Translations under genes and position numbers: made by a program
The notes under the pieces: generated by a model
Told to the model about the DNA's origin: nothing
What the model saw: the letters and a program-made list of their open reading frames with translations, nothing else
Database searches by the model: none
Shown: positions 1 through 11,759 of the stretch, one piece after another
How the letters are laid out: each line of letters opens with the position of its first letter
How positions within the stretch are numbered: position 1 is the stretch's first letter
Assembly (NCBI GenBank): GCA_023678885.1
Contig: CM042962.1
Span: 19,110,336 to 19,174,335, forward strand
Reading direction: 5' to 3'
Origin: Pogostemon cablin
Lineage: Eukaryota > Streptophyta > Magnoliopsida > Lamiales > Lamiaceae
Length of the DNA: 64,000 nt

Positions 1-1
1 G

Positions 2-433
2 AGTTATGTGTTTACTCTTGTAGGAGGAGACATAATATGGAGGACTGTAAAGCAGAAACGCGCTGCGGACTCTACCATGGAAGCTGAATATGTAGCTGCC
101 TCTGAGGCAACTAAAGAAGCATTATGGCTTAAGAACTTCTTAATAAACTTGGATGTGATTCCTAGTTTGCCAAAAGCAATCACAATTTATTGTGATAACA
201 GTGGTGTAGTAGCAAACTCGAAGGAACCACGAGCCCATAAGGCGAGTAAGCACATTGAGCGCAAGTACCACCTTATACGAGACATCGTTAAAAGAAGGGA
301 GGTCGTTGTTTTTAAGATTGCATCAGAGGATAACATAACTAATCCTTTTGCTAAGAGCCTTCCAGCAAAAGCATTTGATGGGCATGTAGAAGGAATAGGG
401 ATTAGATGTGTGTCAGAAGATATGGCAGCGTAG
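2..433 (+). CDS. Copia pol C-terminus, RNase H (partial)
   Basis: Open frame entering from the window edge and ending in TAG at 431-433; the ATG/GTG starts inside it are not real starts. The protein has the copia RNase H signatures TMEAEYVAASEA (with the catalytic Glu) and YCDNSG (with a catalytic Asp), followed by the ASKHIERKYHLIRD helix and a typical end of pol. In the family this domain degrades the RNA strand of the RNA/DNA hybrid during reverse transcription in cytoplasmic particles. No stop or frameshift is visible in these 143 codons, so this copy may be younger than the minus-strand copia at 13555-31562. Confidence 0.85.
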   Translation, partial: SYVFTLVGGDIIWRTVKQKRAADSTMEAEYVAASEATKEALWLKNFLINLDVIPSLPKAITIYCDNSGVVANSKEPRAHKASKHIERKYHLIRDIVKRREVVVFKIASEDNITNPFAKSLPAKAFDGHVEGIGIRCVSEDMAA

Positions 434-440
434 TCTTTTA

Positions 441-455
441 GTATAAGTGGGAGAT
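441..455 (+). promoter_or_regulatory. Polypurine tract of copia element
   Basis: Purine-rich run AGTGGGAGA just before the 3' LTR, expected to prime plus-strand DNA synthesis. The same context precedes the LTR at 43451. Confidence 0.6.
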
Positions 456-1653
456 TATTAGATTGTATACTAACAGTCTAGCTTTTGTATGAATGTTTTA
501 ACAATGAATTTGAAATGAGAATCAAATGATCAAACCTTTTGCATATTATAATTTATTTATATGTTATTGCAAAAGTCCACTTACTTTATACAGTAGATAA
601 TATGGTGTGCAACGTCGCACGGAAGATCATATTATCGGCGCATTATAAAGTATAAACAGATGCTCACAATTGAGATAGACGGGGACAATCTATCGGAATG
701 GTTGTAGTGTAATTTGGTATTAGTTTGTCTTGACTATAGAATTATAATAGTGCACTTTGTGTGTATTGAGTAGGACTGCTTGAGATCGTTTAACTTATAC
801 TGACTATATAGGAGAACTTGATCTCAGTTATTATGGATGTTCGTGCTATTAATCCCTATACAATAACCTCGACACGTAAGCCAGTATATATCTCCTTGAT
901 TCATCAATGGGTGAGATTTAAATATTAAATCAACAAACTCGGTGAGTTGAAAAATAGTGTTGTCCCTTTGGTGTGCTGTTGATTATAGAAGGAATCTGTG
1001 TCCTATTAAATAGGTTGATGATGTCCCCTTGAGGAGCTCATGAGGATTATCATGTAAACCATACAGGTGGATTTATTCTGGTATGATAACAAAGTTGAGT
1101 GGTACTACTCTTGGACGAGATATTAATTAATGGAGTTGTCAGTAACTTAATTAATTAATGGGCATAGTATATCTTAAACAAGGGGAGACTAACGACTCAT
1201 AATAAGAAGGAGCCTATAGCCTAATTTGGGATTAGAGTGGCAGTGCAGTAATAATGTTTTAATGGACTATATTATTATTATTGGATTTAAGTATAAGTTT
1301 TGGGATAAACTTGGATACTTAAGCCCAATGGAGGCCCGACTCTAATTTCTCCTCCTAGTCCCTGCTGTAGCCTATAAATAAGTCATCTCAATTTTCCAGA
1401 ACCCTAATCTGATCGCTATTCACGTGAGATAGAGAGAGAGAGAAAAGCAGATTGAGAGGATCTTGAAGATCGTCGCCCAAAATATGTCAACATTGGACTT
1501 GGGAATACAGTAGAAGATCAAGAGGTCATTTTCTGCAGTTGTTCTTCTTCAACATACCCTGATGAAAAGTAATATGATTCTGTACTTTTGCTTCCGCTGA
1601 TATAGAATCGCATGGAAGTCTAACGGTTCACGTTAACCAAACGATCGCCAACA
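456..1653 (+). repeat. Copia 3' LTR (1.2 kb)
   Basis: Starts with a mutated TGTTAG (here TATTAG) and ends with CCAACA, the inverted terminal dinucleotides of this family. It has a TATA-like CTATAAATA at 1372-1380. Compared with the LTRs at 39766 and 43451 it lacks about 165 bp near its 3' end (see finding on the shared module). The stretch after 1653 is not LTR. Confidence 0.85.
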
Positions 1654-1920
1654 AGAACATATAAGATTTTATCTACAAGTTGCGGGAAAGGAACGATAAA
1701 GTCTTTAATTAAATGTCAACTTCCCTTGAAAAAATTATTAGTGATTTTGTGTTGGAATAAGTTTTTATTTTTCAAGGATTCCAACTGAATCCACCAAGGG
1801 GATTCATAGCCAATTATCAAGCTAAATCTCCACTGTCAAGTTTTGCCCTTTGATCCAAAGCTCTTCCAACAGGATATTATCTAGGTGTTTAATGCATTCA
1901 CCTCTAGCTGATGAAGACAT

Positions 1921-2104
1921 TTAATTATGCCTAGCCATGTTGTTCTTGATCCATTGTTTGCGGATAAGATCCAAAGTGGGGAAACATCTGACAGGGTGTA
2001 CCATGACAGCTTCATCAAATAAGCTTTGTCTTATATACATCAGAAAGGATGCATTAACTTTAATCCATCTAATATAATCATAGCAAAGAGTTGGGTCAAT
2101 TGCT
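1921..2104 (-). other. Possible minus-strand coding exon, unrecognised
   Basis: Within the otherwise featureless 1654-2230, the minus strand has about 61 open codons ending at a TAA (1921-1923), preceded on that strand by an acceptor-like TGCAG. The translation looks protein-like (for example RWIKVNASFLMYIRQSLFDE) rather than low complexity. I do not recognise the family. It could be a terminal exon of a broken host gene or a fragment captured by a transposon. Confidence 0.22.
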
Positions 2105-2230
2105 CTGCACTCGAGATCCGACCTCGGTGAAACCGTCTCATAAATCCTAGTAACTGAGTATTATACATTTACACAATTAAATATATCTTAAATTAAATTA
2201 AAAAAGAATTATAAAAAAAAGGGTCCTATA

Positions 2231-2452
2231 CTCCCTCCATTCCACATTAAGATTTACATCTCCCAATTTGTCAAGTGGAATCTACACAAAATAATTTAAT
2301 ATCCTACATGGGGCCCACATATAACATTAATACAACTACTTACGCATTACACATTAAATATTATATCCCTCAACATACTACCCATTAAAATATTATATAT
2401 CTTAATCTACATGTAAAAAGCACACATAAACCTTAATACTGAATAGAGGGAG
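2231..2452. mobile_element. Stowaway-like MITE (about 222 bp)
   Basis: Begins CTCCCTCCATTCC and ends with the inverted GAATAGAGGGAG, next to TA on the left and TGTA on the right. This matches the CTCCCTCCGTCCC terminal repeat of Tc1/mariner-type MITEs in plants. The body has the usual GGGCCCACA and CATTAATACAACTAC stretches, shared with the related copies at 4999 and 8588. Confidence 0.65.
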
Positions 2453-2589
2453 TGTATATTTATTTTAATTTTTTTTAATATTATAAATTTTTAAAAATGT
2501 GATATTTTTAAAGTAATATTTTTTTAATAAAAAATAATATTGATCAAATAAAGTGATAAATTTTCTTTTGAATTATGTCATGAATAATT

Positions 2590-4042
2590 TATAATGCAAA
2601 AGAATGTGTTGGACCTTAGAGGATCGTTTTGACGCAAAAATCACTCAAATTAGAGTCCGTATGAGGAAGTTATGCTCGAAATGGTGAGGTCGTATAGCTG
2701 GCGACGGGAATTTCCAAAATTTTTTGAAAATTAGCTCATCTTTCCTATTTCTTGGAACACAATTAATTTCATTATCACATTCTCTTCTCACACCTATATA
2801 ATCTCACATCATTATTCATGAGAGATACCACCTCCACAAAGGGATCACCCCCATCCATCATCTACCACCATCCACACCCATCCCATCATCCATCACCGAA
2901 GAGATTCAATGGCTATTCAAGGGGGAGATCGATCATTCATCCACCACGCCTCATCATCCACACACGGATATCAGATCTCCGTCCATTCATCCCATCTTCC
3001 ATCCAATCCGAGGGGGATTCAAGGGTGAGTTAAGAGAGATCAAACGATCGGAGAGACGGAGAAAGAACGCAGATCTACGCTGACGCTAGGGTTTCGTGTT
3101 TCCTATCTTTCTTCTTCCTTTGTTTTGATTATTGTTATGAATTTCATAGCCATGAGAGTTGTTTGTAACCTCATGGGCTAGTTCCCATTACAGTTCTAGG
3201 GCTTTAAGGTTAGATTCAATTGATTTGGAGGTTTAGACCAAAGATTGTGATTTTATGCAGTTAATGTTTTGATTTCACTTGGTTTAATCAGACTTTATTT
3301 TTCTACTTCGTAACGTGATCTTCATAATAATTCATGACATTGCCCATGATGCTTGGTTTATTAAGTTAGCTTGTGCGCGTTCATGAATTGTATTGTCTAT
3401 CTGTTAGGAATTGAAGTAGTTTGCCCGTGAACACATTAGTTCTAAAGAACTGGTAAATCAAATACTTGAATTGTTTAGTGGAACAATGCAATTAGACATT
3501 CAAGTAGGATGTGAATAAAATATTGTAGTACTTTCAGAGAATTTCTTGTTAGTTAAACTTATCATCCACAAGTATTGTTATTTGCGTTGATTAGTATCTA
3601 GGAAGGGGGCTTTGTAATATTCATGCACCTTAGGAAATAAATCATAACATATTGTTAGCTTAAAATCAAATCATATCTGGCGGGTTAACAGGGCTATGTG
3701 GTGTATTTTCATAGAAGCTGTATGAATGATCAATTTAAAGTCTAGAAATCCAAGTTAATTAGTCTATACATGGTATCTTAGAACTATTGCATCTCTTGAC
3801 TTAATTCATATACTTCTTCTTTTTTTCTTTTTATTAAGTTATTTACTATTATTTTAGTTTGTTAGATAATTAATACAAAACTCCTGAATATTGGTTACTT
3901 AATTCTAATTAGTTAGTAATTTAGAGTAAATAAATAATTGGCTGTCCTTTTAGGATTGATAATTTAACTTGGTTGCTTGCTGCTACAATTGATATCCTTC
4001 ACGCATGGGGATTATATTGGAGTGCGCAAAATACTCCTATCA
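2590..4042 (+). repeat. Athila-type LTR fragment (5'-truncated)
   Basis: Matches the 5' LTR of element B (31563-33190) from the GTTGGA...GAGGAAGTTATGC module onward, through a CA-rich leader and into the U5-like part ending near CTCCTATCA. The first ~250 bp are missing and no primer site follows, so it is a truncated, probably solitary, LTR. The short ORF at 2818-3033 is LTR leader, not a gene. Confidence 0.7.
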
Positions 4043-4169
4043 ACAAGCGTGTTCCATTCATAATTTAAATTAAAAGTGACACTTGAACATGATAAAAGTG
4101 ATATTCATCAAATTAATATATTTCATGAACAATTTATAAAATGAATAAAAAGTGATAATATGCTACTTT

Positions 4170-4915
4170 TGTATGAAAGGTTATATTATTCATCTAGCCG
4201 AATTATTGAAGATTTGGTTCGACAACATATGTGAGATCTAAATAGTTTTACGTTCTCTTTTATTTTTCATCATTTGCATAGTCCTTGTGCTCGATTATAT
4301 TGTTTGGCGGATTATTTAACTTGATCACTTATTCGATTTGTGAAAATGATATATGTCAATTAGATTGTTAAATCCATAATTATTTATTTGTCTCTAATAT
4401 TTGTGATAAGTAACGTAATTGATCGCACCTCACTTTCGATTATTGTTTTAGGGGATATGCAACCTAGTCTAAAGGAACCTATATGTGTGTTTGTTGACTA
4501 GAATTGGGTCTTATTAGATTGAATGTAGTCGGTAAATTAAATCCTATGGTCGTACCTAGGATTATTTATTTGGCTAGGGATTAATTAGAGCTCTTACCCT
4601 GTTTATCTAATATATGGAAAGATTAGGTTGTTAGGTCGTACCAACAACTATAACCAATTTGGTGTTAAAGTAGACGAGGAATCTTTTCTTCCGTGGTCGT
4701 ATTTGTTGAACCATTTCTGAAGTTATATTGGCTAGATATTTATTTCATCAAGTTACTTCACTTGTAGATTTAAATCTTGAAATTCAAATCCCTCATCTTT
4801 ATTTTATTTGTTTTGTGAATTTTAATCTATTTTAGCGTTCTCTGTGGATACAGTCCTGCTCACCACTTATACAGGTAGTATAATAGTATGTATTATTATA
4901 TGATGATTTCGACAC
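4170..4915 (+). repeat. Probable gypsy LTR end of another family
   Basis: Reads like the 3' part of a gypsy LTR: GGTCGTACCTAGGATT, GGGATTAATTAGAGC and, near the end, TTCTCTGTGGATACAGTCC, a pattern common in LTR ends of plant gypsy elements. No primer site follows, and neither border is defined. 4043-4170 holds nothing recognisable. Confidence 0.4.
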
Positions 4916-4998
4916 CCACCACAAGCAATAAGTATAATTATTTGATATTTGATATCAATTAAATAGAGTTTTTTTTTTAAATTTTAATTTAAAATATG

Positions 4999-5593
4999 AT
5001 CCTTCCATCATGCGTTAATGTTTACATTTTTCATTTTGATTCGTCTCAAGTTAATGTCTATATTTCCCTTTTTGTCAAATGGGACCACACAAAATAAATA
5101 ATTATTCTACATAGAGCCCACCCACAATACTAATACAACTACCCACTACACATTCAATATTAGGAGTATCAGCAAAAATGACACTTTCAATAGTTCATTT
5201 TGGAAAAATGTCACCCACTACAATTTTTATGGAAATATGTCATTTTTTTAAATTTGGACATAATTAATCCTAATCTACGACCTCTTCTGCGACTACGCTT
5301 GCAACCCTACACGTGACATATTTGCGAGCACTGCACGCGATTATACGTGAGAATATATATTAATTATATAATAAAAAAGGGCAACAAAGTACAAAAATGG
5401 CATTTTTCCAAAAATATTATGTTGGATAACATTTTTCCAAAATCTATTATCAAAACTCGCATTTTTCACCATTTCTCTAAATATTATATTTTCTCAACCC
5501 ACTATCGATCTATTAAAATATTATATCTTTTAATCTACGTGCAAAAAGAAAATATCAATATTATCGTTAATGCAGGACAAAGGAAGTATTTAA
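4999..5593. mobile_element. Degenerate MITE with internal insertion
   Basis: Left end TGATCCTTCCATC and right end GGACAAAGGAAGTA are degenerate versions of the MITE termini at 2231 and 7786, and the left inner part matches them. From about 5165 to 5490 it is interrupted by unrelated sequence. The short ORF at 5347-5598 spans this and is not a gene. Confidence 0.45.
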
Positions 5594-5607
5594 TTTGATC
5601 ATATATA

Positions 5608-5907
5608 ATATTACCTTAAGTTCCATACTTAATTATCTTCACACTTTTCATTTTGGTTCGTCCCATACTAATCTTCACTATCCAAAAAATGAAACTTTAC
5701 ATCAACCAACACCTTCAAATTTTATTTTAATTTCAAAAATATTACTTCCACTTAACACATATAACATACTTTATAATTTATTTATTATTTAAAAATATCA
5801 TAATACTTCTAAAAGATCAATAAAATTGATAAAAAGAAAAAATAATTTTTCTTAAATTTCGCATCTACAATTTTATGACAAATAAATGCGAAATGGAGAG
5901 AGTACAT
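5608..5907. mobile_element. Degenerate MITE
   Basis: Starts TACCTTAAGTTCC, contains TTTGGTTCGTCCCATAC and ends GCGAAATGGAGAGAGTA, a decayed copy of the CTCCCTCCGTCCC family. From 5908 to 6390 I see no gene; 6075-6160 has a GGGCCTCC...GGGGGCCCC stretch resembling a plant hAT-type repeat, without definable ends. Confidence 0.4.
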
Positions 5908-6389
5908 CTTACGAAATGGGGGTGAGTGATCGGTTTGGATCTCCTGTTATATTTTGGTGTTACATCTCCTGTTACAAACTGTTGGATGATTGACACATAG
6001 GATAAAATAATTTATACCCTAAAAATCAATCCTAAGGGGATATGCTGAGATTTTCCTCTCTGCATACGTGTCACTCTGGCCAGCCCTGAGGGTTGTCTCA
6101 ATAGGCTCTCGCCATGGGCCTCCAAATTTTGGGGGCCCCAAAATTTTTATTACATCTGTATATTTATATACTATTTTTTTTGTAAACCCAATCATCTTTA
6201 AAAAATTGGTTGGACTTTAATTTTATCTAAGATTATTGGCCCATAAATCATGTTAAAAAGTTGGATCAATGAATTTATATCTTCTACAATCCACAATAAT
6301 CACGTACATTTTTCAATTTTTTTGACTCTTTTCAAAAAAAATTCTCAAAGGAGCTTACTTCACAACAACCTAAGATTTAGAGGTAAAAT

Positions 6390-6800
6390 TTTAATATTTT
6401 ACCATGTTTTCTTGGATTTTTTTCTTCCTTTTATTATTTTATTGTAGGCTATATTTTGGAAGATTTGAATTGTATATAATCTATTTGAATCTCCAAATTA
6501 ACAATTTTCATATTTAATCAAGATAGAATGGGTTATAATTTTTAAAATATATTACCATGTTTTCTTGAATTTTTTCTTCCTTTTATTATTTTATAGATTG
6601 TATTTTGGAAGATTGAATAGTATATATCTATTTTAATCTCCAAATTAAAAATTTTCATATTTAATCAAGATAGAATGGTTTATAAATTTTTTAAAAAAAT
6701 CGTGAAGCTATATAATAGTATATAATCTATTTGAATCTCCAAATTAAGAATTTTAATATTTAATCAAGATAAAATGGGTTATAATTTTTTTAAAAAAAAT
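6390..6800. repeat. Imperfect tandem repeat, about 150-bp unit
   Basis: TTACCATGTTTTCTTG recurs at about 6398 and 6551; the block around CTCCAAATTAA recurs at 6491, 6638 and 6737. There are two nearly full units and a shortened third. The DNA is very AT-rich with no coding signal. 6800-7132 holds only short TGTAACA repeats. Confidence 0.6.
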
Positions 6801-7132
6801 CGTGAATAGATTATGTAACAAAATCATTACGTGTAACAAAATTTGTAACACAAAAATGTAACAGGACATTCGTGAGCGATACACTCGTGACCGTAAATCA
6901 TTACGTGTCACACTAGATATGAGCATGATTCGCATTAAATGTTACTAATTTTAGGATATTGCTTCAATATATGTAAATAGATTATGGAGTATTGTTGAGG
7001 TAGCAATTCTAGGATATTGGATTGATCCGTATTAAATGTCGAGCCTCCAACCATACTTATTTAAGACATATTATTCAATCTAAATTCATTTATTATCACG
7101 TTCCATGCTTGATAGGGATAGTTGGGGGGCAA

Positions 7133-7230
7133 ATGGGATATCTTATTTTGATTTGGAACTCTCACGAATACATGTGTTGGGCCAGATGGGATATCTTATT
7201 TTAATTTGGAACTCTCACGAATACATGTGA
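7133..7230. repeat. Tandem duplication, 53-bp unit
   Basis: GGGATATCTTATTTT...AATACATGTG occurs twice, with starts at 7135 and 7188, so the second unit is almost a full copy. Confidence 0.75.
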
Positions 7231-7278
7231 AACCGATATACGAGAAATGTTGATTTATTATAAATGTAAAATATATTA

Positions 7279-7648
7279 CATTACAAAAATTATTTTTTAG
7301 CAATGAAATTTTCTAACGAAATTCAATTCGTTAGAAATTACCCATGAATTGACAAAAAAATAACATTTTACTTTTAGCAACGAATTTATTCTCAATTTTA
7401 CCAATGAAATTCAATTTGTTAGTAATTACTCATACAAAATAATTATACAAATTACTAATGAGATTATTAGTCACGGATTACCAATGAACATATTTATTAA
7501 CGGAATTAAATTTTTGTTGCTAAAATTTTATCAACCACTACTTTTACCAACGAATTCTTTGCTAATCCGTTGATAAATCAATCTAATAATGAAATTAAGG
7601 TTTTTACCAACGGAGTATCACATTCGTAAAAAAATAATTTTTATAGTG
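7279..7648. mobile_element. Short CACTA-type non-autonomous element
   Basis: Left end CATTACAAAAATTATTTTTT and inverted right end CACTATAAAAATTATTTTTT agree apart from two positions near the tip. The subterminal parts carry repeated ACCAACGAA/TTCGTTGGT-like motifs, as in CACTA elements, and the element is flanked by a 3-bp TTA duplication (7276-7278 and 7649-7651), the size typical of that superfamily. No coding capacity. Confidence 0.65.
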
Positions 7649-7785
7649 TTATTTGTAATTAAAGTATATTTATATTGAACTATATTATAACACACACTAA
7701 AATTATATTTTAATATAATATTTATTATATTAAAAAAAATACTTTAAATAATACTAATAAGTATACTTTAACTACATAAGACTTA

Positions 7786-8001
7786 CTCCCTTTATCCCAC
7801 CCAAAGAAGGTATTTTACTTTTTACACATGGATTAATGAATATTATTATTTAGTGTGTAGTGGCTAGTTGTATTAGTGAGCCTCATATTTTAATTGTATT
7901 AGTGGATGTAATGTGAGTATGAGTTGTGTAAAAAAGAAAATGAGACTCTAAATAAGATGTCCAAAATGGAAAAAAATATTCTCTGTGTAGGACGAAAAGA
8001 G
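7786..8001. mobile_element. Stowaway-like MITE (about 216 bp)
   Basis: CTCCCTTTATCCCACC at the left and GTAGGACGAAAAGAG at the right are inverted, flanked by TA on each side (7784-7785 and 8002-8003). No coding capacity. 8004-8587 is AT-rich with nothing recognisable except several AAAAGTGATA motifs near 8470-8590. Confidence 0.65.
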
Positions 8002-8587
8002 TACCGTTTAACCTGTCTTACAAACTGTTTAATATAAATATCCGTCATTATACACAAACGTATTCCTCATATTAATTATTAAGGTTAAAACTTGCATTTG
8101 GGAAAATGCAAAAATGCCCTAAATCTCATATTTTTATTAAGTGGTACCTTTTAGTATTATATGTTATATTTTGTAGTATATAAAAATTTATACGTTTGAT
8201 TTTCTGAGACAAAAAAAATAATTTTTTTATTAAACATTTATACTGTTGAAATTTCGACAAGTCAACATTTTCAATGAAAAAATTATACCCTTATTAATTA
8301 AAGTGTGTATACTTTAAAATAAAGTATTATAACCTTATACACTTTGAGCACTTGGGGACATGACAAAAGACCAATTAAACTCTAAAAAAAGAAGGCAAAG
8401 ACTTATGTGGCATCATCTCACAATAAACCCTTAGGTGATATGGATAAAAGGCGATAACATTATTTATGAAAAGTGATACTCAATCGATGAAAAGTACTGA
8501 TAATGATGTTTTATGAACAATTTATAGTATAGATAAAAAGTGTTAACATTTTATAGTAAAAATGATACGATTTTATAGCGAAAATGA

Positions 8588-8830
8588 TACTCCATCCGTC
8601 CCACAACAAGGAGTGCATTTTGTCATTTTCGTTCGTCCCAACACAAGATGTACATTTCTCTTTTTAGTAAAAGGGACCCACACAAAACAATTAATACATC
8701 CCATGAGACCCACACACCACACTAATATACCTACACACTTTAAATTAAAATATTAATTTTCTCCCCACATCTACATATTAAATATTATATTCTTTAATTT
8801 ACGTGCCAAAAAGTTCAATCATTATATATT
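8588..8830. mobile_element. MITE fragment upstream of MLP
   Basis: Left terminus ATACTCCATCCGTCCCACAA and internal AAGGGACCCACACAA match the MITE family at 2231 and 7786; the right terminus is lost. It lies 170-410 bp upstream of the MLP start codon, so it may be part of the promoter region. Confidence 0.5.
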
Positions 8831-8908
8831 CATCAATATTATAATTGTTTGACGTCAAGTGGCCCAATACGATTTGTAAAATATTAGAAGCTACTAGATC
8901 TCAATGTT

Positions 8909-8920
8909 GTCTATATAAAG
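8909..8920 (+). promoter_or_regulatory. TATA box of the MLP gene
   Basis: CTATATAAAG at 8911-8920, about 80 bp upstream of the ATG at 9000, a usual distance for a plant class II promoter with a short leader. Confidence 0.6.
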
Positions 8921-8999
8921 AAAAATATCACAATCATGTTTCTACACAACGCAATTGCATTTCATAGTGTCATATTAAAAAGAAAGAAATTATCTTGGG

Positions 9000-11503
9000 A
9001 TGGGATTAACAGGCAAGTTGATTGCTGCAATAGAGTTTAGAGCTGGTGGAGATTTGTTCCATGAACTTTTCAGGCATAAACCACAGCATATTGCCACTGC
9101 TAGCCCTGATAAAGTTCAAGGTTGCGATTTGCATGAGGGTGATTTTGGACATGTTGGCACTATCATTTGCTGGAGGTACACACATGGTAAGTAAGCGTGT
9201 ATATATACATGTATGTATATTTTGTTAAATTACCAATTCTTCTAAAATCCTAACTTTTTAAATGACGTTTCGTTATTATAAAATTTTTAGACAAAATTAT
9301 CATTTAACATTAGAGTTAGTCTCATGTGAATTTGGTTCACGGTGTAAACCTGTGATCTTTATTTAATTTAAATCCCTAGCAATATGTAGGGTATATGAGA
9401 TTGGAAGAGTATATAGCACCTGCGTGTTTCGAAACTGAGACCTTTGGCCTCCCCCAGATTAGTCGGTCTACGGATCGAATACCGGTGCATAAAAAAAATA
9501 AAAAAATATAGGATTGGAAGGGAACCATGGGGTTTATAGTAAGAAAAGATGTGAATTCACATACTAAACTATGTAAATCGAGTTTATAAGAGTGTTTGCG
9601 CTAATATTATCATAGGTGCCCTCTTAAACGTCTTATAATTGTTGATCAGTATTGGATTAATTTAAAATTTTGTTTTAATATGTTTGTGATGTCATACAGC
9701 GGTGGGATTTTCTGTGCGAAAATTTGACGTGTGAATCTCCTATATAGCAATGGTTTAATAAGCGACACAACTTCAAAGAGAATGATCTTAAACTCTATGA
9801 AAAACTACTCCTTCTGAATTTTTTAGTAATGTAAAGTACATGAAAAATTACTCTTTACATATGAACTATTACTCTTTAAACGAGAAATATTACTTTTTAA
9901 ATTTTGATATATTCTTATTGAGATGAATAAAATTTTTCTTCGTATAAGAGTAATACTTTATCTCTTTAAAGAATAATCTCTTACATACTAAATAATTTAA
10001 AAAAAAAATATGCCGGTTAATTTTGAATTGAGTTTACAAGTCTACCTCATCAAAAATTTAATAAAATTTTAAAGAATATTTTTAATGTGTAATACTGATT
10101 AAATTTTACATTACAAAAATTATTTTAAATAAAATAACGAAAATAGATCTCGATAAATAAGATTAAATTTGACTAAATTATGAAGTAAATAAATTAAGAA
10201 AAATGAGAAAGAAAATAAGTTAGAATGTAAATATTATTTATATAAAATTTGTTATATAAATAAATCATGATTATATTCGAAAAAATATAAATATAATCAA
10301 AAATATTTTAAATAGTTTAATTAATTTAAATAAATATTTAAAAATGTTTTTATTAGAATTAATTAGAACACTAAACTTCATGAAAATTTATTAAAATAAA
10401 ATACACCATTGCATACAAGATTAATATGAGAGTGACACCCAGTGGCGGACGCAGAAATTTTGAACAGGGGCTTGATTTTTTAGGAGTGTCATAAAGTTCG
10501 TCTCCTAAAAAAATCAAGGTATACATAAACCATATTTACTTATTAATTTTAATAATAATTATACACTTAAATATTATAAATCCTAAAACTAAAAATTAAA
10601 TCTAAAAAATAACAAGATATAAACAATTTAAGGGCATGTAATTAGTTATATGAAGGAAGAAATATTTTTAATATATACATAAATTGAATAAGTATTTAAA
10701 AAATCATTATTAAAAAAAAATTAACAATTTAACAAAAGAATATATAGAAATGAGAAAGTTTTAAATTTAAAACATAACACTATAAATATTATTGAAATTA
10801 AGTAAAAAAGAGGGGAAGAAACAGGAAAGAGAGAGGAAAAAAAGAAGTGCATGAAAAAGAAACAAAGAAAAAAGAATGAATTATTAAAGGAAAAACAAAA
10901 AAAGGTTTGGGCAATAGGATTTGAACCTCACCCCATATCTCATGGTACTATGGTAGAATAGATGTGATGCTCAACCGTTATGACAAAACAATATGTTAAA
11001 AATAAATTACTACATATATACTAATAACTTGTAATTTCTCAGGGGGCTAGTGCCCCCTGGCCTTGTGTCAGTACAATATTTTTTAAAAATAGATAAGGTG
11101 ATAATGCATACACATTTTAAAAATTTTATTTTCTAAATTAATAGTATTAATTAATTTAAAAGATGAACAAATGAAAGGAGTAATGATATTAAATATAATT
11201 AATTAGTTGATGTGTGTGTGTTGTAATCGAACCACAGAAGGGAAAGAGAAGAAAGCAAAGCAAGTAATTCAAAAAATCGATGAGGATAAGAAGTTGATGG
11301 AATTCAAGATGCTGGAAGGAGATCTGATGGAGGAATTCAAATCATTCCTGATAACAATCCACGTGGAGACGAACAAGGGCATCGATCTGGTGACGTGGAC
11401 CTTGGAATACGAGATGTTGAAGGATGACGTGGAACATCCCATCTCTATGCTCTCCTTCTTCATCAACCTCACCAAGGACATCGAGACTCATCACACCACC
11501 TAA
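9000..11503 (+). CDS. MLP: Major latex protein (MLP)-like, Bet v 1 superfamily; two exons
   Basis: Exon 1 is 9000-9186, intron 9187-11237, exon 2 11238-11503; 150 residues, the usual MLP size (about 151). The start is the ATG in GGGATGGGATTAACAGG, giving the conserved MGLTGKL N-terminus. The glycine loop EGDFGHVGT lies at residues 46-54, and the protein ends with WTLEYE...NLTKDIETHH, an MLP signature. The donor is G|GTAAGT and the acceptor CACAG|AA; the intron is phase 1 in the codon after Thr-His, where MLP genes usually have it. Family knowledge: cytosolic START-like fold with a hydrophobic ligand cavity, linked to stress, defence and transport of hydrophobic compounds; the exact ligand cannot be told. 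No frame break is visible, and this is the only apparently intact host gene here. The intron is long for an MLP and contains a repeat at 10440-11074. Confidence 0.9.
10440..11074. mobile_element. Transposon-like repeat inside the MLP intron
   Basis: Begins CAGTGGCGGACGCAG and ends near GGGGGCTAGTGCCCCCTGG...TGTCAGTA, a CAGTGGCGGA-type start with an imperfect inverted end that I associate with non-autonomous DNA transposons of plants. No target duplication was found. The interior is AT-rich and purine-rich (GAAAGAGAGG near 10825) without coding sequence. Confidence 0.4.
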
Positions 11504-11563
11504 ACATCAATCATAAATTACTCTCGTCGTTCAATCATCAGTCTCTTTTTTCCGTTTTGGCAA

Positions 11564-11710
11564 AATAAAACTCTCGAGCTAGTAGTCGATGTTCTTGGCT
11601 TCTTGTATCCGACTATCATATTTTATTTTGTTTTGTAACCTATGACTGTTATACATGTCATATTTTAGTTAAATGATTATGAATCATTTTATCATATGAC
11701 ATGTAATAAA
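11564..11710 (+). terminator. Poly(A) signals of the MLP gene
   Basis: AATAAA occurs at 11564-11569 and 11705-11710, 61 and 202 bp after the stop codon, in a T-rich 3' region with TTTTGT and TGTAT runs. Either could direct cleavage. Confidence 0.5.
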
Positions 11711-11759
11711 AATAACCCAGTAATAAAACTTGCATTGTGTTGTTTTATTTATGTTTAGA

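Larger units (their letters stand above)
1..1653 (+). mobile_element. Ty1/copia retrotransposon, 3' part
   Basis: The left window edge cuts a copia element. Visible are the C-terminal part of pol (RNase H), a short 3' UTR, a polypurine tract and a complete 3' LTR. The LTR is related to those at 39766-41144, 43451-44843 and, inverted, 30506-31562, so at least three elements of one family lie in this window. RT, integrase and the 5' LTR are to the left, outside the window, so the target duplication cannot be tested. Confidence 0.85.

Noticed and set aside
2818..3033. 71-codon His/Ser-rich ORF
   Set aside because: It is the CA-rich transcribed leader of an Athila LTR; the equivalent region at 32070-32270 has a different frame structure.
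9300..9500. tRNA- or SINE-like stretch (GTTTCGAAACTGAGACC) in the MLP intron
   Set aside because: A weak B-box-like word without an A box, poly(A) end or target duplication.
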